From: Bradyrhizobium sp. NAS96.2
Lineage (GTDB): Bacteria; Pseudomonadota; Alphaproteobacteria; Rhizobiales; Xanthobacteraceae
Reading direction: 5' to 3'
Length of the DNA stretch: 36,442 nucleotides
Assembly: GCF_001908235.1 (NCBI RefSeq)
Contig: NZ_LGHK01000181.1
Location: forward strand, 1 to 36,442
Shown here: piece by piece, positions 17,912 through 28,381 of the stretch
How positions within the stretch are numbered: the stretch's first letter is position 1
Layout of the letters: each line of letters begins with the position of its first letter
Made by a program: the position numbers and the translations under genes
Notes under the pieces: generated by a model
Seen by the model: the letters and a program-made list of their open reading frames with translations, nothing else
The model's database searches: none
Told to the model about the DNA's origin: nothing

Positions 17912-18755
17912 ATGGCAACGACCCCGGCCACGGCCCCCATTCTGTTCGATCGCGCCTTGCTCGGCGCGCGGCTGGCGCGTGCGCAGGCCGCGGGGGCGGC
18001 GACGTTCCTGCTCGAACGCGCCACGGAAGACATGGCGGACCGCTTGCAGGCGGTGTCGCGCAGCTTTTCGGCGGCGGCCGACGTCTGGACGCCGGGGGGA
18101 CGGGCTCGCGGACGTCCTGCGCCGGCGTGTCGGATCGGTCGATCCGATCGGCTTCGGTGAAGCGGAAGCGCTCGGCCTGGCGCCGGAGTCGCTCGATCTC
18201 GTTGTCTCCGCGCTGGCGTTCCAGTTCGTCAATGATTTGCCTGGCGTGCTGGCGCAAATTCGCCGCGCGCTGAGGCCGGACGGGCTGCTGCTCGCTGCGA
18301 TGCTCGGCGGCGACACGCTGACCGAGCTCAGGCAGAGCTTTGCCGCGGCGGAAGCCGAATGCGAGGGCGGACTGTCGCCGCGCGTCGCGCCGTTCGCCGA
18401 TCTGCGCGACATCGGCGCGCTGTTGCAGCGGGCCGGCTTCGCGTTGCCGGTCACCGACGTCGACCGCGTCGTGGTGCGCTATTCCAGTGCGTTCGCGCTG
18501 ATGGCCGATCTCAGGCGCATGGGCGCGACCAATGTGCTGCGCGAGCGACGCCACACCCCGACCCGCCGCGCCACCATGTTGCGCATGGCGCAGATTTACG
18601 GCGAGCGCTTCGCCGATCCCGATGGCCGCATCCGCGCCACCTTCGACATCGTCTGGCTGTCCGGCTGGGCACCGCATGACAGCCAGCAAAAGCCGCTCAA
18701 GCCCGGCTCGGCGAAAGCGAGTCTGGAGGCCGCGGTGAGGCAGATGAAGCGTTGA
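17912..18755 (+). pseudogene. NDUFAF5-like SAM methyltransferase gene with a single-base frameshift
   Basis: Two overlapping frames together encode one 280-residue protein homologous to the complex I assembly factor NDUFAF5. The first frame runs from ATG 17912 through AAADVWTPG. The second continues DGLADVLRRRVGSVDPIGF to the TGA at 18755, with the family signatures LVVSALAFQFVNDLPG, MLGGDTLTELR and EGGLSPRVAPFADLRDIG. The shift is in a run of six G at 18094-18099; five G would restore the frame. The usual SAM motif GxGxG is replaced by a degenerate TPGDGLAD. This may be a real mutation, a slippage-prone tract or a sequencing error in a homopolymer. In mitochondria NDUFAF5 hydroxylates an arginine of a complex I subunit. 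Confidence 0.82.
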
Positions 18756-18779
18756 GCTGTTAGGGGCGCACGATGCCAA

Positions 18780-18950
18780 GGCTCCCTCTCCCTTGCGGGA
18801 GAGGGTTGGGGAGAGGGGTAGCCCCGGGCGAGATACGAGTGTGATCATCGCTTTCGCAATTCTGCATCCCTCTTCAAGATGCATGCCGAGAGAGCGCGCC
18901 GTGTGGCACCCCTCTCCCCAGCCCTCCCCCGCAAGGGGGGAGGGAGCCCC
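18780..18950. repeat. Long GC-rich inverted repeat downstream of the methyltransferase gene
   Basis: The left arm GGCTCCCTCTCCCTTGCGGG (from 18780, running to GAGAGGGGT at 18819) is matched by the right arm starting ACCCCTCTCCCCAGCCCTCC at 18908 and ending near 18950. Each arm also forms its own hairpin (CTCTCCC-TTGC-GGGAGAG on the left). A related element is at 30823-30955. It lies in the 424-base gap between the convergent methyltransferase and mutT genes, in which I see no gene. Confidence 0.78.
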
Positions 18951-19086
18951 TCCACCGTGTGTCCCTTACGGTCGATCGCCGTCGTCGATGCGATCCAACC
19001 TCTCTCACAAGGCGGGCGACGGTTGCTTACACGATTTCGGAATAATGGAATTATGCCGGTGAGTTGCCCGACGTGTCAAGTCGCCG

Positions 19087-19142
19087 TGCCGAACGCCGGC
19101 AGCGGGGGCTACTTTGCATGGGGTTGTTTTCGATATTTCGGC
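19087..19142. repeat. Dispersed repeat, copy 2
   Basis: This is the second copy of the repeat at 119-175, sharing TGCCGAA, GCCGGCAG and TTGCATGGGGTTGTTTT. The two copies have the same orientation and nearly the same length. Here it lies 37 bases beyond the mutT stop codon. Confidence 0.7.
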
Positions 19143-19179
19143 AACGCGCCTTCCCCGCGAGTGGGACAGGCAAAGAAGG

Positions 19180-19590
19180 TCACAGCAGCAAATCCATCAG
19201 ATGCGGCAGCAGCGGGATGTCGGCCGGCGGCATCGGGTAGTCGCGCAGCTTGCCCGCGCGCACCCAGGCGAGATTCTGGCCCTCGCGCGCCACCGCCATG
19301 CCCTCCCAGCGCCGGCAGATGTAGAGCGGCATCAAGAGATGGAAGCTCTCGTAGGCATGGCTGGCGAAGGTCAGCGGCGCCAGGCACGGCTCGCTCACGG
19401 TGATGCCGATCTCCTCGTGCAGCTCGCGGATCAAGGTTTGCTCCGGCCGCTCGCCGGGCTCGATCTTGCCGCCGGGGAATTCCCACAGGCCGGCCAGCGC
19501 CTTGCCTTCCGGGCGCTGCGCCAGGAGCACGCGTTTGTCGGCATCGACCAGCGCGCAGGCGACGACGAGGGTCAGCTTGATGTCAGCCAT
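19180..19590 (-). CDS. mutT: 8-oxo-dGTP diphosphatase (MutT-type Nudix hydrolase)
   Basis: MutT removes oxidised 8-oxo-dGTP from the nucleotide pool and so prevents A:T to C:G mutations. The 136-residue protein has a complete Nudix box at 41-63 (GKIEPGERPEQTLIRELHEE, then IGI), preceded by LWEFPGG as in MutT. The early AQRPEGKALAGLWEFPGGK is also MutT-like. GGAAGGGACA lies upstream of the ATG. It is separated by 172 bases from the divergent TadG-like gene. Confidence 0.93.
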   Translation of the reverse strand: MADIKLTLVVACALVDADKRVLLAQRPEGKALAGLWEFPGGKIEPGERPEQTLIRELHEEIGITVSEPCLAPLTFASHAYESFHLLMPLYICRRWEGMAVAREGQNLAWVRAGKLRDYPMPPADIPLLPHLMDLLL

Positions 19591-19762
19591 GCGGGGATGT
19601 CCCTTCCAATTTGCAAGCTTTCATTAACCAGCAACGCGCCGCCAGCCAAACGATTTGTGCCCGCGCGCCTTTTCTGCGCTCGCGATAAGTTGGCCTTAAT
19701 GCGCAGCCGGCAGGGTGAGGCTTCCGATTTATTTGCCCATCATTTTCTTTGCCGACATAACC

Positions 19763-21091
19763 ATGCGCACCTTGCTCCAGACCGTCAGCCGTTTCAGCCG
19801 CGATCGCTCCGGCAACATCGCGATGATCTTTGGCCTCGCCTTGCTACCGCTGCTCGTCGCGGTCGGATCCGCGGTCGACTATTCCCGCGCCAACCAGATC
19901 CGCAGCAAGTTGATATCCGCCGCCGACGCGGCGAGCGTCGGATCGATCTCCAAGTCCTCGCCCGGCTTCATCGCGGCCGGCGCCATGACCTCGGACGGCG
20001 AGATCTCGGCGGGAGAAGCCGATGCGAGGAAGATCTTCAACGGCAACATCTCCAACCAGAACGGCTTCACCCTGACCGGCGTGACGCCGACCATGACCAA
20101 GAGCGGCGGCACCATCACCTCGACGGTCACGTTCACGGCCGACGTCCCGACCATGTTCCTCGGCGTGATGGGGCGTAGCAAGGTGAGCGTGTCCGGCACG
20201 TCGACCTCGACCGCGAACATGCCGCTCTATATCGATTTCTATCTGCTGCTCGACAATTCGCCGTCGATGGGAGTTGCGGCGACACCCGCCGACGTGACCA
20301 AGATGGTCAACAACACGCCGGACAAGTGCGCATTCGCCTGCCACGACTACAACGATTCAAACAACTACTACAATCTCGCCAAGACGCTTGGCGTGACGAC
20401 GCGGATCGACGTGCTGCGTAGTGCGACCCAGCAGCTGATGGATACGGCCGCGACCACCGCGACCTATTCCAGCCAGTACCGGATGGCGATCTACGATTTC
20501 GGCGCTTCGTCGGCGACGATCGGCCTGCGCGCGCTGTTCTCGCTGTCGACCAGCCTGTCGAGCGCCAAGACCGCGGCCGGCAACATCGACCTGATGGGTG
20601 TCTACGGCAACAACGACGCCTACACCGCCGACAAGGACAGCCAGTTCTCGACGGTGCTTCCGGCCATCAGCAACGCGATCAGTGCGCCCGGCGCCGGCAC
20701 GTCCTCGGCGCCGATGAAGTATCTGTTCTTCGTGTCCGACGGCGTCGCCGATGAACCCAATTCAAGCTGCCTGAAGCCGATCACCGGCAGCAATCGCTGC
20801 CAGTCGCCGATCAACCCGGCGCTCTGCACGGCAATCAAGAACCGCGGCATCAAGATCGCGGTGCTCTACACCACCTACCTGCAGCTGCCGACCAACAACT
20901 GGTACATGACCTGGATCGATCCGTTCAATCAGGGCCCGTTCGGTCCGTCGCCGAACAGCCAGATCGCACAGAACATGCAGGCCTGCGCGTCGCCGGGCTT
21001 CTATTTCGAGGTCAGCCCGACGCAGGGCATCGCGGACGCGATGAACGCGCTGTTCAAGAAGGCGGTCGCCGACGCGCGGATCAGCAGCTAG
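19763..21091 (+). CDS. TadG-like pilus-associated protein with von Willebrand A domain
   Basis: This 442-residue protein has the Tad-type N terminus FSRDRSGNIAMIFGLALLPL with a single membrane anchor (about 18-38), then SAVDYSRANQIRSKLISAAD. A von Willebrand factor A domain follows, with the metal site LLLDNSPSM near residue 180, and later FFVSDGVADEP. Most of the chain should be outside the cytoplasm. The rest is rich in Ser, Thr and Asn. I prefer the ATG at 19763 because it gives the family's usual N terminus; a GTG at 19715 in frame is the alternative. No tad/cpa pilus genes lie nearby, so it is an orphan. Confidence 0.88.
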   Translation: MRTLLQTVSRFSRDRSGNIAMIFGLALLPLLVAVGSAVDYSRANQIRSKLISAADAASVGSISKSSPGFIAAGAMTSDGEISAGEADARKIFNGNISNQNGFTLTGVTPTMTKSGGTITSTVTFTADVPTMFLGVMGRSKVSVSGTSTSTANMPLYIDFYLLLDNSPSMGVAATPADVTKMVNNTPDKCAFACHDYNDSNNYYNLAKTLGVTTRIDVLRSATQQLMDTAATTATYSSQYRMAIYDFGASSATIGLRALFSLSTSLSSAKTAAGNIDLMGVYGNNDAYTADKDSQFSTVLPAISNAISAPGAGTSSAPMKYLFFVSDGVADEPNSSCLKPITGSNRCQSPINPALCTAIKNRGIKIAVLYTTYLQLPTNNWYMTWIDPFNQGPFGPSPNSQIAQNMQACASPGFYFEVSPTQGIADAMNALFKKAVADARISS

Positions 21092-21128
21092 GCTCGTGAC
21101 CGGCTGCCAGGAAGACGGCACCAACCCT

Positions 21129-21212
21129 GTCATTGCGAGCGAAGCGAAGCAATCCATCTTTCCACGCGCTTGGACAGATGGATTGCTTCGTCGCTTCGCT
21201 CCTCGCAATGAC
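21129..21212. repeat. Dispersed palindromic repeat (tadG-like / argJ junction)
   Basis: The outer arms are GTCATTGCGAGCGAAGCGAA (from 21129) and a right arm closing with TCGCTCCTCGCAATGAC at 21212. The inner arms are CAATCCATCT and AGATGGATTG. It fills most of the 137-base gap between two convergent genes and may terminate both. Confidence 0.82.
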
Positions 21213-21228
21213 GATGGCGTGCAAGCCG

Positions 21229-22470
21229 CTACGACCGGTAATCGCCGTTAATCGCGACGTATTCCTTGGTGAGGTCGCAGGTCAGCACGCGGTCTTTCGC
21301 CTTGCCGAGGCCGAGCGCGACCTTGATCTGGATCTTCGGCGCCTTCATCGCCTCCGACACCTCTCTCTCATTGTAGGACGGATCGCGCGCGCCGCTCTTG
21401 GCGACACGGATGCCGTTGAAGGAGATCGAGAGCTTGTCGCGGTTGGCGGGTTCGCCCGCCTTGCCGACCGCCATCACCACGCGGCCCCAATTGGCGTCCT
21501 CGCCGGCGATCGCGGTCTTCACCAGCGGCGAATTGGCGATCGACATCGCGATCTTGCGCGCCGACGGCTTGGTGGTCGCGCCCTCGACCACGACCTCGAC
21601 CAGCTTGCGGGCGCCTTCGCCGTCACGCGCCACCTGCTCGGAGAGGTCAGCGAGGATCTGCTGGAACGCCTTGGTGAACGCCTTCAGCCGCGGGTCGCTG
21701 GCGCGCGAGATCTTCGGCGCGCCATTGGCGGCCGCAGCGCCGGTCGCAAAGGCGAGCAGCGTGTCCGAGGTCGAGGTGTCGCCGTCGATGGTCAGCGCAT
21801 TGAAAGTGTCCTCGACGCCGGCCTTGAGCAGCGATTGCAGAACGCCGGCCGACAGCGGCGCGTCGGTAAAGATGAAGGACAGCATGGTCGCCATGTCGGG
21901 CATGATCATGCCGGCGCCCTTGGCCATGCCGTTGATCGTCACCTTGGCCTTGCCGAGCTTGACGGTCGCGGTGGCGACCTTCGGGAAGGTGTCGGTGGTC
22001 ATGATCGCTTTGGCCGCGTCCATCCAGATATCCGGGGTCGCGGTCTCTGCGAGCTGCGCCAGCACGCCGTCGAACTTGGTGGCGTCGAGCGGCTCGCCGA
22101 TCACGCCGGTGGAGGCGAGGAACACGTCCGACGTCGAACAGCCGACCGCCTTCGCCGCGATCTGCGCGGTCAGTGCGGTGGACGCCTTGCCGGTCTTGCC
22201 GGTGAAGGCATTGGCGTTGCCGGAATTGACCACCAGCGCACGCGCGGCTCCGCCCTTCAGCTTGGCGCGGCACCATTCGACCGGTGCCGACGGGCACTTC
22301 GACTTGGTGAAGACGCCGGCGACCGTGGTGCCCTTGTCCAGCAGTGCGAGCAGCACGTCGGTGCGGCCCTTGTAGCGGATGCCGGCGGCAGCGGTCGCAA
22401 GCCGCACCCCCGCGATCACGGGCATCTCGGGAACGTCAGGCGGGGCGAGGGGGGAGACGGCGGTGGACAT
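21229..22470 (-). CDS. argJ: Bifunctional ornithine acetyltransferase / N-acetylglutamate synthase
   Basis: ArgJ transfers the acetyl group from N-acetylornithine to glutamate, recycling it in arginine synthesis, and can also make N-acetylglutamate from acetyl-CoA. The 413-residue precursor cleaves itself before a threonine; here the site is MPDMA/TMLSF at about Ala194-Thr195, preceded by GMAKGAGMI. Other family motifs are VVNSGNANAFTGKTG and DGDTSTSDTLL. I chose the ATG at 22470 (MSTAVSPLAPP); the frame is open to 22512 but without a better start. It lies 267 bases downstream of the parvulin gene, with a repeat and hairpin between them. Confidence 0.96.
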   Translation of the reverse strand: MSTAVSPLAPPDVPEMPVIAGVRLATAAAGIRYKGRTDVLLALLDKGTTVAGVFTKSKCPSAPVEWCRAKLKGGAARALVVNSGNANAFTGKTGKASTALTAQIAAKAVGCSTSDVFLASTGVIGEPLDATKFDGVLAQLAETATPDIWMDAAKAIMTTDTFPKVATATVKLGKAKVTINGMAKGAGMIMPDMATMLSFIFTDAPLSAGVLQSLLKAGVEDTFNALTIDGDTSTSDTLLAFATGAAAANGAPKISRASDPRLKAFTKAFQQILADLSEQVARDGEGARKLVEVVVEGATTKPSARKIAMSIANSPLVKTAIAGEDANWGRVVMAVGKAGEPANRDKLSISFNGIRVAKSGARDPSYNEREVSEAMKAPKIQIKVALGLGKAKDRVLTCDLTKEYVAINGDYRS

Positions 22471-22576
22471 CGGCAAGCTTCCGGCTACGGGGAGGGAAGC
22501 GCTGCATAACATCTCGCCGGCTGGAGCGGGAGAGGGCTGCAGCCGTTGTCATGAATCGTTCAAGAAGCGATGACCC

Positions 22577-22664
22577 GTAGCCCGGATGCAGCGAAGCGAA
22601 ATCCGGGGCGGCTGTGCCCGCGGATCATCCTGTCCCGGATTGCGCTGCGCTCCATCCGGGCTAC
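22577..22664. repeat. Dispersed palindromic repeat upstream of argJ
   Basis: The left arm GTAGCCCGGATGCAGCGAAG and a right arm ending GCGCTCCATCCGGGCTAC are reverse complements with a few mismatches; inner arms are AATCCGGG and CCCGGATT. It lies between the parvulin gene and argJ, which run in the same direction, so argJ probably has a promoter between this repeat and 22470. Confidence 0.8.
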
Positions 22665-22683
22665 AAATCCACCGCAAAAGCAA

Positions 22684-22706
22684 ATGGCCGGGACATGCCC
22701 GGCCAT
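22684..22706 (-). terminator. Hairpin terminator after the parvulin gene
   Basis: ATGGCCGGG (22684-22692) and CCCGGCCAT (22698-22706) form a perfect nine-bp stem with a five-base loop, 31 bases beyond the minus-strand stop codon. On the minus strand it is followed by TTTGCTTTTGC, a loose T-rich tail, as in an intrinsic terminator. Confidence 0.6.
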
Positions 22707-22737
22707 CGCAACTTCGATCAGTTCAGCTTCGCGAAGC

Positions 22738-23691
22738 TTACTTCTTCGCCGGCGCCATCTTGTTGTCGGCGGGCTTCGGCGCATCCTTGGCCGTATCGGC
22801 CGGCGCCGTGGTGGCCTTCGGCGCGTCCTTCGCCGCATCCGCGGCCGGCTTGTCCATGCGCTCGACCTTGGCGGCTTCGCGCAGCTTAGCGACGTAGTCG
22901 GCCTGGGCCTTGCGGGTCACATAGGTCTCGATCTGGGCCTTCACCTGCTCGAAGTCGGGCGCCTTGCGGTTGCGCTTTTCCTCGACCTTGATGATGTGCC
23001 AGCCGAACTGCGACTTCACCGGATCGGAGATCTTGCCCGGCTCGAGCGTGAAGGCGACCGCGGAGAATTCCGGCACCATCTGCTCCTTGGTGAAGAAGCC
23101 GAGGTCGCCGCCGTCGGAGGCGCCGGGGTCCTTGGACTTCTTCTTGGCGAGCTCGGCGAAATCGGCGCCCTTGTCGAGCTCGGCCTTGATCGCCTTGGCA
23201 TCGTCCTCGGTCTCGACCAGGATGTGGCGGGCGCGCACCTCCTGCTCGCCGGTGATCTGCTTGGCGGCCTCTTCATAGACCTTCTTCATGGCGTCGTCGG
23301 TGGTCGCGGCCTTGCCCTCGCTGGCAAGCAGGCTGTCCATCAACAGGCGGTTGCGGGTGAAGGCGAGCCGCTTCTTGAAGTCGTCATTGTTCTCGATCTT
23401 CTTGTCCTCGGCGGCCTTGGACACGATCTTCATGTCGATCAGGAAGGACAGCACATTGTCCTTGCGGGTCGAGGGGTCCATCTGCTGCAGGCTCGGGCCG
23501 AGTTCCTCCTCGGCGAGCGCCACGTCGCTGGCGTGGATCTCGGATCCGTTCACCTTCGCCAGCACCGGGTCGGATTCCGCGGCGCGGACCGGGAGGCCGG
23601 CAGCCAGCACTGCGACAAGACAGCCCGTGGCGGCCAGGGTGGCGAGGCCGAGGCGCAGGCCGGTTTTGGTTTCCGGAGGCGAGGTGGTCAT
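22738..23691 (-). CDS. Parvulin-type peptidyl-prolyl isomerase, exported
   Basis: This 317-residue protein is a PpiC/SurA-like foldase expected in the periplasm. A signal peptide covers about residues 1-38 (hydrophobic LATLAATGCLVAVLAAG, cut near PVRAAES). A SurA-like N-terminal helical part follows. The parvulin domain begins around VRARHILVETEDDAKAI and includes DGGDLGFFTKEQMVPEF and SQFGWHIIKVEE. The C-terminal tail is Ala/Lys/Pro-rich and likely disordered. I chose the ATG at 23691 (MTTSPPETK) because the frame's earlier start at 23745 would precede the signal peptide with unrelated residues. Being next to secA fits a role in handling exported proteins. Confidence 0.93.
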   Translation of the reverse strand: MTTSPPETKTGLRLGLATLAATGCLVAVLAAGLPVRAAESDPVLAKVNGSEIHASDVALAEEELGPSLQQMDPSTRKDNVLSFLIDMKIVSKAAEDKKIENNDDFKKRLAFTRNRLLMDSLLASEGKAATTDDAMKKVYEEAAKQITGEQEVRARHILVETEDDAKAIKAELDKGADFAELAKKKSKDPGASDGGDLGFFTKEQMVPEFSAVAFTLEPGKISDPVKSQFGWHIIKVEEKRNRKAPDFEQVKAQIETYVTRKAQADYVAKLREAAKVERMDKPAADAAKDAPKATTAPADTAKDAPKPADNKMAPAKK

Positions 23692-23749
23692 GCAAAATCC
23701 TTGGTCTAAAGGGGGGAAGCTCGAGCGGGGCGGACACTCGCCCAATCGT

Positions 23750-23779
23750 GTTACATTGGCAACGCGAAAGTCTTGTCAA
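23750..23779 (-). promoter_or_regulatory. Candidate sigma-70-type promoter of the parvulin gene
   Basis: On the minus strand TTGACA (plus-strand TGTCAA at 23774-23779) is followed after 17 bases by ATGTAA, a weak -10 box. This gives a leader of roughly 50 bases before the ATG at 23691. The -35 box matches well and the -10 box poorly. Confidence 0.35.
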
Positions 23780-23809
23780 AATGATGAATTCCTTGACATC
23801 TTGGCGGCG

Positions 23810-23838
23810 TTGACAACCCCCCGACCGGGCCATATCTC
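23810..23838 (+). promoter_or_regulatory. Candidate sigma-70-type promoter of secA
   Basis: TTGACA at 23810-23815 is followed, after 17 bases, by TATCTC at 23833-23838. Another TTGACA at 23793-23798 has no good -10 partner. The position would give secA a leader of about 280 bases. Confidence 0.35.
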
Positions 23839-24008
23839 TGGCCGACCGTGTCAGCAGTGAGAGCGCTTATTTTGCTGCGTTTTTCGCCGTTGAACCCAGG
23901 ATGGCCCGTTTCCCACTCAATTGGCTAGGGAGCCCCGGGCCGGGGCTCGAACCGTAGCGCGTCACGGTGAGTTGATAGGCGATCCGGCGGACCATCTCAG
24001 GCTGTATT

Positions 24009-24087
24009 CCAAGACTGAAATCCAAGACAAAAATCCAAGATAAAAATCCAAGACTTCCAAGCAAGACGTCCAAGACTGAACCAAGAC
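24009..24087. repeat. 13-base tandem repeats in the secA leader
   Basis: The heptamer CCAAGAC or a one- or two-base variant starts at 24009, 24022, 24035, 24048, 24057, 24070 and 24081. Four of the six steps are exactly 13 bases. The consensus unit is ATCCAAGACAAAA. The array ends 31 bases before the secA ATG. It is A-rich in a G+C-rich genome and would be largely unstructured in the message. Confidence 0.8.
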
Positions 24088-24118
24088 CGAACTCGAGACC
24101 GAAGAACAGGAATTTCGC

Positions 24119-26983
<2,865 letters not shown>

Positions 26984-27004
26984 CCTGCTGCGATTGTCGC
27001 GATT

Positions 27005-27085
27005 GTAGGGTGGGCAAAGCGAAAGCGTGCCCACCCTGTCTTGCGTTGTTCTCGAGGGTGGCACGGTTCGCTTTGCCTACCCTAC
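27005..27085. repeat. Dispersed palindromic repeat (secA / VOC junction)
   Basis: The left arm GTAGGGTGGGCAAAGCGAAA pairs with a right arm ending CGCTTTGCCTACCCTAC. An inner GTGCCCACCCT pairs with AGGGTGGCAC. It sits 22 bases after the secA stop and 70 bases before the end of the convergent VOC gene, so it is a likely bidirectional terminator. Confidence 0.8.
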
Positions 27086-27154
27086 CGTCTGCCACGACAT
27101 GTACGTGTAAGCCGCTGCAAGCGGTGACGTGCCACTATCGTAGCCGCATCGCCG

Positions 27155-27589
27155 TCAGCCGGCGTAGGCCCTGTCGAGATCGGCGATCACGATCTTCTGC
27201 ATCTTCAGCATCGCCTGCATGACGCGATCGGCGGCCCTGCGGTCGGGGTCGCCGAGATAGCGGCTCAGCGCGGTCGGGATCACCTGCCAGGACAGGCCGA
27301 AGCGGTCCTTGAGCCAGCCGCAGCGCGATTCCTGGCCGCCGTCGGTCAGCTTCCCCCAGAAGTAGTCCACCTGCTCCTGGGTCTCGACGCTGAGGAAGAA
27401 CGACACCGCCTCGTTGAACTTGTGCTGCGGCCCGCCATTGAGCGCGTAGAATCGCTGCCCCTCGAGTTCGAAACTCGCCATGAAGTCGCTGACGGTCTCG
27501 ATCTCGGCGTTCGGGAACACCGACTTGTAGAAGGCGACCGCGTCGCGGACGTTGTTGTCGAGCCAGAGGAACGGTGTGATCGAAGGCAT
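27155..27589 (-). CDS. VOC-superfamily (PhnB/3-demethylubiquinone methyltransferase-like) protein
   Basis: This 144-residue protein belongs to the glyoxalase/VOC fold group often mislabelled as 3-demethylubiquinone-9 3-methyltransferase. It starts ITPFLWLDNNVRDAVAFYKS and has ALNGGPQHKFNEAVSFFLSV and the conserved DYFWGKLTDGG, RCGWLKDRFGLSWQVIP. No methyltransferase motif is present. The physiological role is unknown. It is a single gene, convergent with secA. Confidence 0.9.
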   Translation of the reverse strand: MPSITPFLWLDNNVRDAVAFYKSVFPNAEIETVSDFMASFELEGQRFYALNGGPQHKFNEAVSFFLSVETQEQVDYFWGKLTDGGQESRCGWLKDRFGLSWQVIPTALSRYLGDPDRRAADRVMQAMLKMQKIVIADLDRAYAG

Positions 27590-27759
27590 GACGGGATGTC
27601 CTCGCTAGTTTGTCGATCAGGTGGACCTAAAGCGCCCAGGCGCGAAGGCTGCGCCACGGGCGCGCCCAAAGGACGCACTGGTCCGCCATATCCCGACATT
27701 TCCCTGCCGGTCTTTTTTTCGATGATTTTCGATCGTGGCGGCGCCCCGCCGGCCCGGCC

Positions 27760-28203
27760 TCAATTGGCGCTGCCGATCAGGCTTTCCAAGAGGCGCTTGA
27801 GCTCGGTGGTCGACTTGTCGCCATAGCTCTCGACGATGTGCTCCTCCTGGCTCACCGCCAGCGAATTGAGCCGGCGGCACAGCGCCTTGCCGCGGTCGGA
27901 GACGAACATCAGCACCTTGCGGCGATCCTTGGGGTCCTGGACGCGGTAGACCAGCGCGTCCGACACCATGCGGTCGATCATCTTGGTCAGCGTTGGATGG
28001 TTGAGCAGCACAGCATCGGCGAGCTCGCCCATCGAATGGCCGTTGCCGTCGGACAGAACCTTCAGGATGCGCCACTGCTCGACCGGCACGCCTTCCTTGG
28101 CCAGCCGCGTCTCCAACTGCCGGTTGATCTCCCGGTTGGCTTGCGCGAGCAGGTAGGTGAGGTGTTCGGTGATCGGGGAGTTTTCTTTCGGCGGTTTAGC
28201 CAC
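27760..28203 (-). CDS. MarR-family transcriptional regulator next to the amide cluster
   Basis: This 147-residue winged-helix regulator has the MarR layout: PITEHLTYLLAQANREINRQ, VEQWRILKVL, the helix-turn-helix SMGELADAVLLNHPTLTKMI and the wing VQDPKDRRKVLMFVSDRG. I start it at the GTG at 28203 (MAKPPKEN), where similar proteins begin in my recollection; an ATG at 28257 and a GTG at 28269 in the same frame are alternatives. It is divergent from the AmiC-like genes, with the palindrome TTGAATATTCAA between them. It is therefore the prime candidate to regulate that cluster. Confidence 0.9.
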   Translation of the reverse strand: MAKPPKENSPITEHLTYLLAQANREINRQLETRLAKEGVPVEQWRILKVLSDGNGHSMGELADAVLLNHPTLTKMIDRMVSDALVYRVQDPKDRRKVLMFVSDRGKALCRRLNSLAVSQEEHIVESYGDKSTTELKRLLESLIGSAN

Positions 28204-28277
28204 GGCGTGAGACCTGGTTCCTGACCCGGTGAATGAATGTCCGGCAATGCATGCCATTTCTATATGCACTTCAATTG

Positions 28278-28289
28278 TTGAATATTCAA
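28278..28289. promoter_or_regulatory. Candidate MarR operator
   Basis: TTGAATATTCAA is a perfect 12-base palindrome in an AT-rich island between the divergent marR and AmiC-like genes. MarR proteins usually bind AT-rich palindromes of this size near their own promoter. It lies 75 bases upstream of the chosen marR start and 93 bases upstream of the AmiC-like gene. Confidence 0.5.
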
Positions 28290-28381
28290 TATTTTCCCCT
28301 AGGATATTCCCCCAACCAAAGGGCGGATGCCGCGACCGCCCGCTGGCTGCGTTGCGTATTGCTTCCCAGACAGGAGTTGGC

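Larger units (their letters stand above)
23692..24118. other. Divergent promoter region and leader between parvulin gene and secA
   Basis: These 427 bases hold no gene. They are less G+C-rich than the flanks in places and carry, in order, candidate promoters for both directions (23750-23838), a hairpin (GAGCCCCGG-G-CCGGGGCTC, 23930-23948) and the 13-base tandem repeats at 24009-24087. If the candidate secA promoter is right, the secA message has a leader of about 280 bases. Confidence 0.6.

Noticed and set aside
27050..27085. A sigma-54-type promoter suggested by TGGCAC followed by TTTGC.
   Set aside because: The spacing does not give GG-N10-GC, and the sequence is the right arm of a dispersed palindrome between convergent genes.
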